A DNA stretch of 64,000 nucleotides from Girardinichthys multiradiatus (lineage: Eukaryota > Chordata > Actinopteri > Cyprinodontiformes > Goodeidae), in the NCBI RefSeq assembly GCF_021462225.1, contig NC_061811.1, forward strand, positions 1,823,663-1,887,662, read 5' to 3'. Positions 33,725-45,631 of the stretch are shown here, one piece after another. The notes beneath the pieces were generated by a model. That model was not told where the DNA came from. It ran no database searches and worked only from the letters and a program-made list of their open reading frames with translations. The position numbers were made by a program, and so were the translations under genes. Every line of letters starts with the position of its first letter. The stretch's first letter is position 1.

Positions 33725-35522
33725 CTGATGATGGGAAACATCAGAGGGTCTAATACGTATAGCAGCCTTGACCTGATGGACCTATGATTTATTTATTTTT
33801 CTTTTTTTGTTATTTCCTTTTTTTTTTCTTTTTTCTTCTTGTTACAATATTTACATATAATATACATCCAACACCTACCATACAGACACGTAAAAATGTT
33901 GCAGACCATATACTGTTTTATGCAAACTCCGCGAGGATGGAAGATATTATGTTTTGTATTGGAAGTTATTATGTCCACTGATGTATTTTGTTTTCAATTA
34001 TCCATATGTGCTTGGGAACTTGGAGCCATGATGGTCGGAAATCCGGTGGGACTGCCCGTGTCCAAAGGGACTCTGATAAGATGGACATTGAGGACGTTCG
34101 AGCATCACAAAAAGGTGATGTCATTTATCCGTAACAAAGCCATATAAACAATTTCTGTTAAAAGCATGTTATTTGTGAAGGTCAATATTATGTGTTTTCA
34201 TGTTTAAGTAAGGGTTGAACTGCCATTTCTGTTTAACAGTTTTCTCCTGGTTATGTTATATTAGGTAGGTAAGCATTTTGTATTTCTTTTTGAGGTTCCT
34301 TTGGTAAGGTAAGGGGTATTCATGAAGAATAGGCCTTCTTGGTTGTTACTTTGGCCTGAAGTTCACCCTGAAGCTATGATAATAATTTTAACCTTATGTA
34401 AACATGTTATAACTGTTTTGACAAGAGTCATTAGTATTGTGAGCTATATATGTGGAAGATGATGTTAATGTGAGAAAAAGGACTATAAGGATGTGGTTTG
34501 GGAAAATACTGGTCAGTGTTTTCTGTATGTCCAGAAAAAACATCGGGAAGCTGCCATCCAAAGACTCTGGTGTTTCGGGGACCCCTCTTACATTGTGCGT
34601 GGACTCAGAGACATATGGACAGCACTTGGGGACCCTGAATCAGGACTAATGTGATGGCAGAACAATAAAGTTGCAAAAGACTGACCTAAGAGATGTGGAA
34701 TTGCTCGGAGTACGGAGTCCACGTGAGGACGCAGCAAAGGACTTAATGGATGTGTTGCCATGTTATTCTATGTCATCCTATGTTATAATTTCAATGTTCT
34801 ATGTAGTTAGATTTGCTGAAGGAATGTTCCGAATCATGTTAATCCATTTATACTTGCAAGTTGTGATATTCCGCTCTAGAGGTTTGACATGACCAATGTT
34901 CTCCATTACAAAGGTTTTGGTAATAGGAAGGACAAAGCAGGACCTGATTGGCATTAATGGTCCTTTAAATAGGTGGTAATGACACATTTAGATTCAAAAC
35001 AGAGATCTCTCGTTCAGATTGGCCGAGAATGGGATTTGTCTGAGGCCTCCAGATGTTTTCCCTGCCTTTTAGGATGGGTTTTCGACTGGTGTGCCATAAG
35101 CCGACCTGAAGGTCCCCTTCATCGATACGTAAGCTTGGGAGTTTGACAGACATGGATGTTTTCCATGGGTGAGTTGATGAGATGTGTTCCTGAAGGAGAC
35201 TTTTGGGAAGAGCTACAGAGTAGCCGGATTTGGTCTAATTAGTGAATAGGTTTAGTTTATCATAGACTAACACAGTTAAAATAATGTGCGCATAGGAGCT
35301 CTAAAGAGGATCTTAATTAGTTGAACCCGAAATTTCAGACCTAAACAAGAACAATCATTTAGAGTTGCTTATTTAATTTTGTACACAAAGTAATTTCACT
35401 ACCTTTCATAATCGATCACATTTTTCCTTTTATTCACTCATAAACATCACTTATACTCACAGGATATTTACAATATGAATATAAGATCTCTCTCAGCTGT
35501 TAATTAGATTGAAAACCTAATT
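33725..35522 (+). other. ERV region between env and the 3' LTR
   Basis: About 1.8 kb without a recognisable gene separates env from the polypurine tract. It has T-rich runs at 33784-33840. Several open frames of 60-100 codons lack motifs. An accessory gene cannot be excluded but I have no evidence for one. Confidence 0.4.
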
Positions 35523-35531
35523 AAAGGGGGG
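35523..35531 (+). promoter_or_regulatory. Polypurine tract
   Basis: AAAGGGGGG lies five bases before the LTR start, the normal primer site for plus-strand retroviral DNA synthesis. Confidence 0.65.
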
Positions 35532-35536
35532 ATATA

Positions 35537-37400
35537 TGTGGAAGCGTAAAGCTCTGATTAACTAGATCAAAAATTGTTATTATTGTCTTTACCATAATAA
35601 AATGAACTCTGTGATAAATTCACCCTGAGTGGAGACATGCAAGCTGTCTGTCTGGAAAAACAGATTATATTAGAGAAAGGTTCTTGGCGAGAGGAATGAT
35701 TAATGGGCTTGTTATTGCAGGAAATCTTGTGATATGCTGGCTCCTGCCAGGTCAATTCGACCTGAGAGGGTGCATCCAGATAAGTGATGAAATTGTTAGT
35801 GTAAAACTGTCACATACGCCAATTTGATGTTTTCCAGATGTTTGGCTAAATGTGTATTCCCGGACAAAGTAGAGAAAAGCAAAGTTGAAGGTGCCAAGAA
35901 GGTTTACATAAATGAGTATATTGGGACCATCCATTTTGGTCGCACATTTTGACGCATGCAGCTCAACAGACGTCGCAGCTCTGACGTCACTGGAAGTATA
36001 AACAAGCTGAGATACAAAGTTTCGGGGCCATTTCCCGCCTGTCTAACAGGACAGCGTATAGGGGGCGCATACCTGGAGAAACAAGCTCGCAGGTGAACTT
36101 TTGCTCCACAAGGCCATTCCCGGAAGAGCTCGAAAGCTGGAAATCTGTCTGATAAGAGAAGATCAGAGGATTTATCTGCCGATCGAAGACCACGCCACAC
36201 TCGGCGCAGGTAAAAACCCTACAGAGGTTCTATGTCCAAGGAGAAGAGTTTCCTCCTTGTGTATGCAGTCGACTAAACGGTTCATCATCTTTTCCCCTCC
36301 TGGACGGATGAGAAATTACCGTTTTTTTTTTCCTCTTTAATTTGATCACGGACGCGTGATCCCCCTCCCCTCCTTTTTCTTCAGACCTGATCCCATCCTC
36401 AACCGGTGGAGATAAGAAATCAACTTCAAAGTAATTTCGTTCTTTTCATATTAAAGCGGATAGGTGCATTTAGAGGTCTGGTCAGGATGAGGCAGTTAAG
36501 GTGATGTAGGATCACCAGTAGTTAATCTAAGGTATTAACTTGTTGCAATACTGACTGAATTATGTTATTTTGAGCTGTATTTTTATTTGCTGCGCAAGCG
36601 CTGCTGAATTGTGCGTGGTTAATGTTTTGTCCGGCTAATCCCAAATCAGCCACGAGTTAGAAGTTGGACTTTTAAAAGTTTTTCATTCAAAGCAACTGCG
36701 GTCTGGGCCTCACCCGACCACTCTTTGTTCCAGTTTTATTACTGGAGATTTTCCACTGAGTTCCTGCCTCAGAGTTTTATGACCCTTTATCAAGATTTGG
36801 GGCGATCAGCTGGTTGTGGCTAAAGGGGCGTGGCCCCACCGTTTCATCAGCTGATCGCTGCGATTGAGACATCAACACGACAGGATTTCTTTCCATTTAA
36901 CCCAAATTACACATTTTGTCCATAAAACTACTGGTTTGATCTTCATAGACACTAAATGCATATATATTTTTTTCTTTTATTATTATTGTTAGGTAGTCAT
37001 TGTTATTCCCTTTGTGTAGAACGGTGCTTGTTAGTTCGGTGGAGGTTTTTGGACCAGAATAATGGTATATCAGGATTATTCGGCTTCAATAAATCTTCAT
37101 ATATATAATTAATAGAAGCGTTTGTGTTTATTTCGTGCAAGAGAGATTTATTCGTCAAAACAAGGTCAAAGTTCCTCCACCTTCGGTGAAGCGGTTGAAT
37201 AAACAGTGACAGTTTGTGGTTTTGGTTAATAATTTGTAATTATTAAAGAGCTTTGAGCCCATAATCACAACACCAGAGGATATCTCTGATTTCTATTTGT
37301 AAGTGATGATTTTTGGTTAAGAAATTAATATTTTTCAAATTATTATTTTAAATTATGATTCTTGATGAATATTAATTAATCAATAATCATATTCCTTACA
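35537..37400 (+). repeat. 3' LTR of the env-bearing retrovirus
   Basis: It begins TGTGGAAGC, ends TTCCTTACA and directly follows a polypurine tract. At 1864 bp it is a long LTR. A TATA-like AGTATAAACA lies at about 35994, a CTTCAATAAATC poly(A) signal at about 37084, and the GCGTTTGTGTTTATTT block follows. It shares several blocks with the solo LTR at 10492-12019, so both come from one ERV group, but divergence is substantial. I found no matching 5' LTR in the window. Confidence 0.75.
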
Positions 37401-37500
37401 AGTATGATGATGTCAATTGGTCAGGATGCAATACAATACACACTAATGCTTTGTATCTGTATAAAAACCACCCCGTAAAGACAGAAGGGAGGGTGACTTC

Positions 37501-39575
37501 TTTTTTTTTTTTTTTTTTTACCGTGTCCTGTCCAGCAGAGTATTGCTCAGAATTGTTGTCTGAGTGCCAGGAAATTGCCCAACAGATTTACTTTCACAAG
37601 CAGAGCATCACAGCTAATGCTTTAAAGCTCTGCTTGATATTTATAGAATAAACTTTATTATAAACTTCTTTGGGAATATTTAAATTGTTACGGACACGGA
37701 GACTGAACTGAAAAGGAAAAATGAAGCTCAAAAAAGAGAGAGATGGGGGAAAAGGGGAGAAAAGAAGGAAAGAGTGGAGGAGAGAAAGAAGGATAAAGAG
37801 AATACAAGATTACACCCTGCTTGCTTATACACCTACAGCTGTTTTCTTTTCTTTTTGTTTTTAACAAAATAGTACACGGTAATTCTGAATGTAAAATGTA
37901 CTTAATGAGAGGTGCAGCCCAAAATAGAACATCTGTGTATCTGTCAACACCTGAAACTTAACACCTGTGAGTATGGGTGTGGACGCGCTTTTGTATACAA
38001 GGTTTCTCCACAAAAATATGCAATAGCGAGTGTGAGGACCCACAGGCCTGCCCCATGGTCCCTGGACGGACACTGAGGAGAACTGAGTCACAGACATCTA
38101 AAGGCCCCCCCAAAGCACAAGAACCCCAGGAGAACCACTGCCAGGACTACCGCAACCCCCCCAGAGAAGAGCAGTAGAGAGTCCCAGGGGAACCACCCAG
38201 CAGCGACAGTGCAGAAGCCCCAGGGAGCCGCAGCGACGAGTCCATAGGCCCCGCCGGCAGCCGTCCACGCCGAGCAGATCCAGCCAGGGACCCAAAGGCC
38301 CAAGACCCTGGGACACACCTCCCCCGAAGCAGAGGCCCGACAGAGCCTAGGGGGCCAGGCCCTGACAAGCAGCCACCGGAAGTGAGCCAGCCCACACCAA
38401 AGCACCCGGCCGCGGACACCGAGAACCACAAGTACACCGGTGGGTGTACTCCAACCACCAGCAGGCGGTGTGGCGGGGAGGAAGCTGATCCAGGAGAGGG
38501 AGCAGATCAAGACCCAACCTGTCGCAAAAAAAAAAAAAAAAAACAGGCACACGCAGTAACAATCACCCACTCCCACCCTCATGCATACACATAAAATCAC
38601 TCACACCCAACATAAGGATAACAACAATGGACGTCATACACTCACTCACACTCCCCATGCATACTCTATACTCCCAGGTCCATGCGCCTGTACCCCCTCA
38701 GGGCAACCAGCCCCTGGACCCAGGAGGTAGTCCCCTTCCCTGCTGGGGCAGAGGCAGGCAGACAGCGCCGGTACTCCCCAGACCCGGGTTACCCCGGCCC
38801 AGGTCCCGCCCCCCTGCCCCGAACCCAGTCCCCAACAACCCCCATCCACCTCCGGAGAGGGGACTATGTACAAAAGAGGGGTCCACATGGCCCAAAGCAA
38901 CCCGCCAACCGAAGCCGCCCCATGACGGAGCAGTCCCAACCCCCCAACGAGCCCTGATCTCAACCCCATGAGTCTCCCACCCCCAGTGAACCCCAACAAG
39001 AACAAGAACCTCCCCACAGGGCCACCCCCAACAAGGACACCGATATCGGACACATCCCCCCAAACCCAAACGGCACGAATCCCCACCCCCACAGGGGCAC
39101 ACCCCCACAGGTGAACTCCGTGGCCGAGAAGCCAATGAAGCCACACCCACACAGCGCAAGCTCCACAAACAGCCCCGCTCTAAGAACCCCCGCTGCACCC
39201 TGCTCCCCCACCACACAGTGCGCCGCAACGGCAAGGCAAGGGCCCTGCGCAGCGCCACCCCCGCCCACCGGCGCAACAGGGCAGACCCCACCCAGCACCG
39301 CACCCACAACCGGACCCCCGACCCCACACCATGATGGGACAAACTCATCCACCCAGAGGTCCCCGGCCAGCGGCAGGCACCCTGGGCTAGTGACCCCACC
39401 ACGCCCCCCTCAGCAACAAAAAACACTACATCACTGCCATTGCAATGACCGCCCAGGGAGAAACACTATCCAGCTCAGCTCCACCATCGCCGCCCAGCTG
39501 ATCCAAACGCCAGTGACCCCACGCCCTAGAAGTGGACACAACCCCTCCACCCCACAGGCTGCATTTTCTGGGATT
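37501..39575 (-). repeat. C-rich interspersed repeat, probably retro-copied
   Basis: The plus strand runs from a 19-base T tract (37502-37519) through an ordinary-composition part into 1.5 kb that is extremely C/A-rich (38040-39570), with an A tract at 38526. The minus strand is thus G-rich and ends in poly(A), as expected of a reverse-transcribed insertion. Open frames over 240 codons on both strands arise because stop codons are rare in this composition. They encode Pro/Gly/Arg-rich or Trp/Val-rich low-complexity products, and I do not count them as genes. It interrupts the minus-strand ERV at its left end. Confidence 0.5.
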
Positions 39576-40700
39576 AACTGAACAGTTCTGTGGTAGTGCA
39601 GTGTGCTAAGAAAAGGTCTTTTAAATGCAGAAAGTCTCTTAGAAAACATAAGATTAGAATTTGTTGGTACCACAGTCCAATCAGATACTTTTTCACACTG
39701 CAACACAAAATACTTCACATCTGTCCACTTTTGTGTTACAGATTTGGCCAAAGGGATGTGTGGGACAGCGTCTCTTATTTTGAAAAGCTGCAGCTGGTGT
39801 GAGTTCAGACAAACAGCAAGCGCAGCTGTATTAGCATTCCAATACAGCATAGACGTGGTTAGTTTTTCACAAGAAATGTGAAACCAAGCTTTCTCATATT
39901 CTTTGTCAGAATCCAACGACATATGAGCAATACAGTTTAAATCAACAGCTTGCATAAAATCACAGGAGGGATTAACAACTGATCTATCCTCCTTCAGCAA
40001 CTGCTGTGAACACAATGAATTTTGCACTTTCCACTCATAAGCATAATTTAATGCTTGTGGACTGAACTGTACTGCAGTGAACACTGTGTCAGCCTGAGTA
40101 GAGACCCTTACCCCCTCTGGGGTGGACATTAGAATGATCCCTAGCTTGCACATCAAATCTTTACCCATCAAATTTACAGGACACAATGATGATAAGAGGA
40201 AACAAAGTAAACCCATCAGGTGTTACACATGCGATGGGCTTTGTAACATGTTCCCTTGTCGTCTGCCCTGTTGCTGATACAGAAAAAACATGATTTCCGC
40301 TGAGTTTTGGGGGTGTTGAAAATTCCTCTGCCTTAACAACAGAAGAAGTTGCCCCTGAGTTTACCATAAATTATATTTTCTTTCCTGAGACTATAAGATC
40401 AAACACTGGGAAAGCTTTATATGCCTCTGAGGTAAAATGAGTTGGTATATATTTTTTCTCAAATTTCTTTTCCAAAACAGCAATAGCATGTTGCACTTTA
40501 GTCAAGTCATCACAGTCATTGCAAAGCAGCTCTTCATTGCTTGAAATAGGAAGAGAAGGAAAAGTGGATTGAGCATCTGTATGTATATTTGTGTGTGTGT
40601 GTCTAATAGGATAGCTAGGAAAAGAGTGTGGAGCAATTGTGTGTGTGTTAAAGAGGTGTGGTACCTCTTTGACGAGACGGCTGACACTGTGGTGGGTTGC
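39576..40700 (-). pseudogene. pol: Endogenous retrovirus pro region (second ERV)
   Basis: On the minus strand a retroviral aspartic protease begins near 40367 as MVNSGATSSVV. The usual active-site Asp before Ser-Gly is Asn. After a frame change it continues CPVNLMGKDLMCKLGI, the C-terminal protease block, equivalent to CPVNLLGRDLMQKLHI in the plus-strand ERV at 51385. A spacer then leads towards RT (KSVTQKWTDVKYFVLQCEK, DWTVVPTNSNLMFSKR). Coding similarity is lost at about 39576, where the C-rich repeat begins. RT, integrase and env of this ERV are absent from the window. Confidence 0.75.
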
Positions 40701-40725
40701 GCTTGCCCTCCTCTGCCTCGGTTAG

Positions 40726-41534
40726 TCAATCAGCCTGGTAAGATGCGGCCTCAGCTGGGTAGGGACATTGCTTCCTCCAATGTCCATTTCTGCCACACTT
40801 GAAACAGGCGTCTCGATCACAAAAACGTCTTCCCGGACCTCTCCGTGGACCTCGCTTTCGTTGACATCCTCCATCCCTATTCCTTCCGACATTTTGGTAC
40901 ATCGTCATCGTGGTTAGCTGCAGTTCTTTGTTAGATGCTTCTTTTTCACTCCGCTGCCATTCTTCAAACATGAGTTGAGCATGTTTGGCATGTCTGCGAA
41001 CATCAGCAAGGCGAGGATGATCAGCGCTGCCCACATACGCCCCCTTAAGAAGTTGTGCTAAAAGTGGAAGCATTCCTTTTATGACCGCATCACAAACAAG
41101 GGTCTCCCAGACCCCTGCTTCTGTACCCACTTCTGTGAGTGTTTCTATTCCACTGTACTTGGTCACTGCTTCGATCACTCATGTCTTTACTGTCATCCTG
41201 ATTCCCTGGCATCAATTTAGAGGTTTTTTTCTTTTGGTGTCGCTCAGCTTCTTCTTTCCAACATTTTAACTATGCTTTATATTTTTTCATATCCTGGTAA
41301 TCTTTTTGATCTATTTTCATTTGTCACTCTAATTTTTCCTCCTTTTCTTTTATAGCTTCTTCAACCCTCTGTAAAACTGTAAGATTGTATTAACCCTCTG
41401 AGGAAAGTTAAATTCTTTAACCCATTTGTTTATGCACTCAGTGCTCTGTGGACCATATTTTCTTTACCATAAAATCAAACGTTTCTCCCTGGGGAGGAGG
41501 AGGTAATCCCTTAGAACTGAACTGCTGTCCCATA
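40726..41534 (-). pseudogene. gag: Endogenous retrovirus gag (second ERV)
   Basis: The minus strand starts at ATG 41534 with MGQQFSS, a Gly-2 myristoylation-type matrix start. Several stops and frame changes follow through about 41200. From 41178 a clean frame gives a capsid-like tail and a basic stretch (RKRGPRRGPGRR). It then gives one zinc knuckle, CFKCGRNGHWRKQC (Cys-Cys-His-Cys), ending SYQAD before the stop at 40726. Gag would package the genome in virus-like particles. This copy is inactive. Confidence 0.75.
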
Positions 41535-42111
41535 CTGACAGCATTGCCACACCTTTTACTTACTACTAAATGGGGGAATATTCCTTCAAAACCTGCAGAC
41601 GTCTCCACAAGAGTTTAGAGCTTTCTGGCACCCTAATCGCCTTCCCCCTAACTTACTGGTTAGGGGAGCCTCACTCAACCGTACAGGGAGGGGTCTCTAC
41701 TGGTGAATTACTGTTCACCGCGCGCAGCGTGGCATCCGCGCCAGCGAGGTCCGTACACCTCGCTCCTGGTCCAAGGCGGGAAAAATCCCAGATCCCCTTT
41801 GTCCCCAGTGGAAAACTGTTACTTTTAATGTTTTAGTTAAAATTTAAGAAGTCCTTATTATTATTAAGCCTATTATTATTTTCTCTATTTTTGCAATTTA
41901 ATTTATAGACCTGATAATAATTATTAAATTGTGCTGATTCAAGATCTCACCATCTCTGGGGAAAAAAATGAGGTTCTTTCTGGATTCCAGCGCTGAGTCT
42001 CCCAGGAACCTCCGTCCCTGTATCACTAAGCGGGGTAAAGGCAAGGATTCTCTTCCAAGGCTGGCGCCTGGCACTTCTTCATTGATGTCCCCAGAGCAAA
42101 TGAGTCAAGGA

Positions 42112-42129
42112 ATCCTGTTCGTGACGCCA
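42112..42129 (-). promoter_or_regulatory. Primer binding site of the second ERV
   Basis: On the minus strand TGGCGTCACGAACAGGAT lies two bases after the LTR end, the expected place for a tRNA primer site. It is similar to, but not the same as, Lys-type sites; the tRNA is not assigned. Confidence 0.65.
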
Positions 42130-42131
42130 AT

Positions 42132-42500
42132 TGTTGTAGAAAAATTCGCATCCAGAGACTGATGATTGTCTCTCAGAATTAGCTTTATTTTAATCTTGCA
42201 AGAGAGAAGGATTTTACAGCATTGGAGATGCGCTCAGTAGTGCTGCCAAATCGTTCTGTCCAAAGTAAAAGTTCTCCTATAAGCTACAACAGTTTTCAAG
42301 GTGACCTGTTGTCCTAGACATAATCTTAACAGTGTGGCATACATATTATCTCACACAGCTGTGAAGCAGAAGGCTGAGAAACCATTACTCTAAGACTAAA
42401 CAAAGAAGAATGGAACAACACAGAGGGGTTCTAATACTTTTGTCAGTTGCTGTAGAGAATCAAGGAGCAAATCAAGCAAGGCACTAAAATTTCCATAACA
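42132..42500 (-). repeat. 5' LTR of the second ERV
   Basis: Read on the minus strand it begins TGTTATGGAA and ends TTCTACAACA; 8 of 10 terminal bases pair as inverted repeats. An AATAAA poly(A) signal lies near 42188. It is 369 bp and is followed by the primer site and then gag. It is unrelated to the long LTRs. Confidence 0.7.
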
Positions 42501-43674
42501 GTTATCTTCATGTGTATTGCACTAGATCATAATGATTCAGCCCGGTTTTGCTAATAGCAGCTAGAATTTCCTAATTATTTAATAATGTAAAAAGATGCCA
42601 GCAATGAATGAGATTTCTTTATATACAGAAATCCCATGATTTTCAGTTTATAAAAAATATTCATTCGTTTTTTTTTTCTGTATCTGTCTGTATTTCTGTA
42701 TTTTTGAGGTTAATCACAATAGAAGTGCTGAATAACTGATGAATTCTTATCATTTAAACAAGAACCGCGTACTATGGACCACACAGCTCTGAAGTTTATT
42801 ATTAATTCAACATTTCAGACTCATTCTTGCTTTGTATCGGATCTGAATGGAGGGTTCTTGCAGCCTGCCTGCAGATGGAAGTATTTAACATCTCTGCCCC
42901 GCCCTTCGCCGCCATTCATTTAGACTACTTCTCCTCATGTCTACAAGTCCATAGCCCTCAGTGATAGCGCAGGTTGTTATTGTTTTAACTCCCAGAGTTT
43001 ACAGAGTTTATTCCTGCTGTCTGTAGACCTGATGCAGACAGGAGGAAAGGGCTGTTCCTATGCAATAATGAGTATAGGTGACCAGTCTATATATTAGCGA
43101 CTCAGATGTGGTTGTTTTTAATTACTTATAACAAACGTCTTGCAAGAAATTATTTTTTGTAAAGTACTTTTCTCTTTCATGTTCATATTTCACATTTAAA
43201 TAATAGGTACACATTTTTAAAATGTTCATTTAATATTTAGATGTTGGTGTGAATCCTGTTAAACTGTGATTAATGAATATTTATAAATAAATAAAAAATA
43301 TTTCCAGACAAATTTATGTTGAATAAAAAGTACAAGACAGTCTCCTTTCACCTTTGCTATCTTCTCCAAGGTGAATGAGCAAAGGTCCAAACGATTCTGA
43401 GGGTGAGGGTGTCAAACAAATCATAATACCTCAACAGCTTTGGGAATGATAGTGCTGGAGGAAACCAACCCCACCTACTACTAGCTTCCACCCTACAATC
43501 AGAGAAGGTGAAGCACATACGCACACACACACACACACATGCAAACAACCCATACAACGGTAGCATCTTATGAAATCACCTCCATCAATGATTTCAAGAG
43601 TATCATAACACAGCGAAGGAGGAATGTGTTTGAACAGCCGTGTCATCTTGTTGAATTGTTTATTTTGGATTATA
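42501..43674. other. Unassigned sequence with a CA microsatellite
   Basis: (AC)n occurs at 43521-43540. A short GC-rich patch at 42895-42915 stands out but has no promoter or exon features I can support. Confidence 0.45.
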
Positions 43675-43772
43675 TTTATTTTATTTAGTGTTGCTTTGTG
43701 TGGCTGCTACCTTGACCAGGTCTCCCTTGTAAAAGAGATGTCTGATCTCAGTGGGAAGTCCAGGATAAATAC
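43675..43772 (+). repeat. LINE-type 3' tail fragment
   Basis: TTGACCAGGTCTCCCTTGTA followed by AAAGAGATGTCTGATCTCAG and GGATAAATACT resembles the widespread fish LINE tail that ends in a TAAATAAAG-like motif. Assignment is from memory. Confidence 0.5.
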
Positions 43773-44181
43773 TCATATTTATACATAAGAAGCTTAACAT
43801 GACAACATGGGACCTTCAGCAGGCTCCAGCAACTATTGTTTTGAATGCACACGTCTGCGCATTCATATAGACACCGTAGTAGTTTAACCTTTATAGTACA
43901 TGTGCAAGTTAAACCAAGTTAATCTAGTTTAGGTGCAAATATATTACTTTCAATTCCTAAGATGAAGAAAAAAAGATTAGACATCAATATGTGAAGATTT
44001 CTTTTAACAGAACTGAATATTTATTTTTTCACATGAATGTATAGCTAACTGATAATGGATTTATGTCCTCAGGTGTTTCATAATCCGCCGGTGTTTTGAC
44101 TTTCTTCTGTGTTCCTTTCTAATTATTTCTGGTTTAATTATTGTTGGAAAATGTTTTCCCATATTCATGTGTTTATTACTG
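43773..44181. other. Unassigned sequence
   Basis: Nothing recognisable. Confidence 0.5.
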
Positions 44182-44186
44182 TCTAT
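44182..44186. repeat. Target duplication TCTAT (left copy)
   Basis: TCTAT lies directly before TGTCATG and is repeated at 44732-44736 directly after CGTGACA. Confidence 0.8.
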
Positions 44187-44731
44187 TGTCATGATGTAGG
44201 GTTGTTTGGTTTTTGGTTTCGGGGTTTTTCCTTATGTTTTTCACTGTTCAAGTTTTGAATCATGTTTCTGTTTATTTTCCTGGTCATGCTTTTGTTTTGT
44301 CGTCTTGTTCATGTTTTGTCAAGTTTGGTTTTCGGATCTGGTTATGCTTTTGCTTCATGTTTTTCTAGTTTGTGTTCAAGAGTCTCTGTTTTGCTCCAGT
44401 AACGTTTTGTTCTGTTAATTAAGTTTATTCGGCTCACCTGTTCAAGTTAATCTGTCTTCTTGCTCCACCTGGTTTTCACGCCATATATTCACACCTGTTC
44501 TGTTAGTCTTCGCGGAAACATATTTCACTCTCATGCTCATGTCTAGTTCTATAACCAAGTCTTGTTTTTTTTTTTATCATGCCGTTCCTGTCTTGCCTGC
44601 CCGTTTGTTTTGTTCCTGCCTCCAGTAGTGAGTGAGTTTTCGTTATTAAATCTTTTTTACTTACCATCACGCTGCCTGCTCGTCTGCATTGTGGGGTCCA
44701 ATTCCAAGTAAACCTTGACAGAACCGTGACA
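44187..44731 (+). repeat. Short solo LTR, family S, copy 2
   Basis: This 545-bp unit starts TGTCATG, ends CGTGACA and has a perfect 5-bp target duplication. It aligns with 15998-16488 through shared blocks such as TTAAGTTTATTCGG, CTTGCTCCACCTGGTTTTCA, CCATATATTCACACCTGTTC and CTTACCATCACGCTGCC. TG/CA-type ends, a TATA-like box and the 5-bp duplication all point to an LTR rather than a DNA transposon. Confidence 0.82.
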
Positions 44732-44737
44732 TCTATA

Positions 44738-45327
44738 GAGCCTTTGTAGACAACACTTGACCCTTGCTTTCAGTGTTTAACCCTGTCTCTCTCCTACTGA
44801 CTGAGCTTCTACTGTAACTAACTCTATGTTCTCTCTTTCAGACTCTAACCTTGAAAACTGGCTCAGAGTTTATCTGTTCTTTCTTTCTAGATGAAACGAC
44901 TAAAGGAGCTACATCCATTAACATTTACTTTTCCTTCCCATAGAAAGTACTCCTGGATCAGTGCTTCTTTGTTCTCTTTGTGTCTCTGCTCTGTTCTCTC
45001 TAACCGCCAGTCGGTCCTGGCAGATGGCCGCTCACACTGAGCCTGGTTCTGGTTCTGCTGGTGGTTTCTTCCTGTTAAAAGGGGGTTTTTCCTCTCCACT
45101 GTCGCTACATGCATGCTCAGTATGAGGGATTGCTGCAAAGTCAACACCAGTGACTGTCCACTGTCTCTACATGCTCATCCAGGAGGAGTGAATGCTGCAA
45201 GTCACTGACTGGATGCAATCTGCTGGGTTTCCTTAGATAGAAAAACATTTTATCCAATTTGAATAAATAACTGAATCTGACTGAACTGTTCAATGATTAG
45301 GATTAATTGGAATGTATGTACCTGACT
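44738..45327 (+). repeat. L2-type LINE tail, copy 3 (end missing)
   Basis: It matches 23740-24320 of the L2-type LINE but stops before the last ~80 bases, including the GAATTGAATT tail. It begins immediately after the target duplication of the solo LTR. Confidence 0.85.
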
Positions 45328-45430
45328 TGAAATCTATATAATTCGATTTTATTGACTAAGCCCATTTTAAAGTTACCCACCTTTCACACAATGACACATG
45401 AAACAACATTCTCCAATTATTTTGACCTCC

Positions 45431-45631
45431 GTCTTCCTCCCTCCCTGTTGGTTGGAGTAAGGGTGAGTCAGGTTTAGCCTAAACCGGCTCAGTTATGGTT
45501 GAGGTGCAAACACACCCTCCATTTCTGCTACCTGTATGACCCCTTCTCTTTTCTAATGGTTATAATCAGTCTGACAGAGAGAGGTATCCCAATCCTTGTG
45601 GTTTTTAGTTTAACAATGGCCACCAGTGGGC
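45431..45631 (+). repeat. L2-type LINE 3' region, upstream block out of order
   Basis: It matches 23208-23410, which in the intact element lies upstream of the block found here at 44738-45327. The two blocks are in reversed order. Confidence 0.85.

Noticed and set aside
33784..33860. T-rich run as a polypyrimidine tract or poly(A) tail in reverse
   Set aside because: It lies inside the ERV between env and the LTR with no element boundary visible next to it.
38088..39581. Open frames of 110-242 codons on both strands
   Set aside because: They lie in extreme C/A-rich sequence where stops are rare, overlap in several frames and encode low-complexity products without domains.
40569..40802. Plus-strand open frame with MYICVCVSNR and a WYLFDETADTVVG segment
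   Set aside because: It is antisense to the gag/protease region of the minus-strand ERV and starts in a (TG)n tract.
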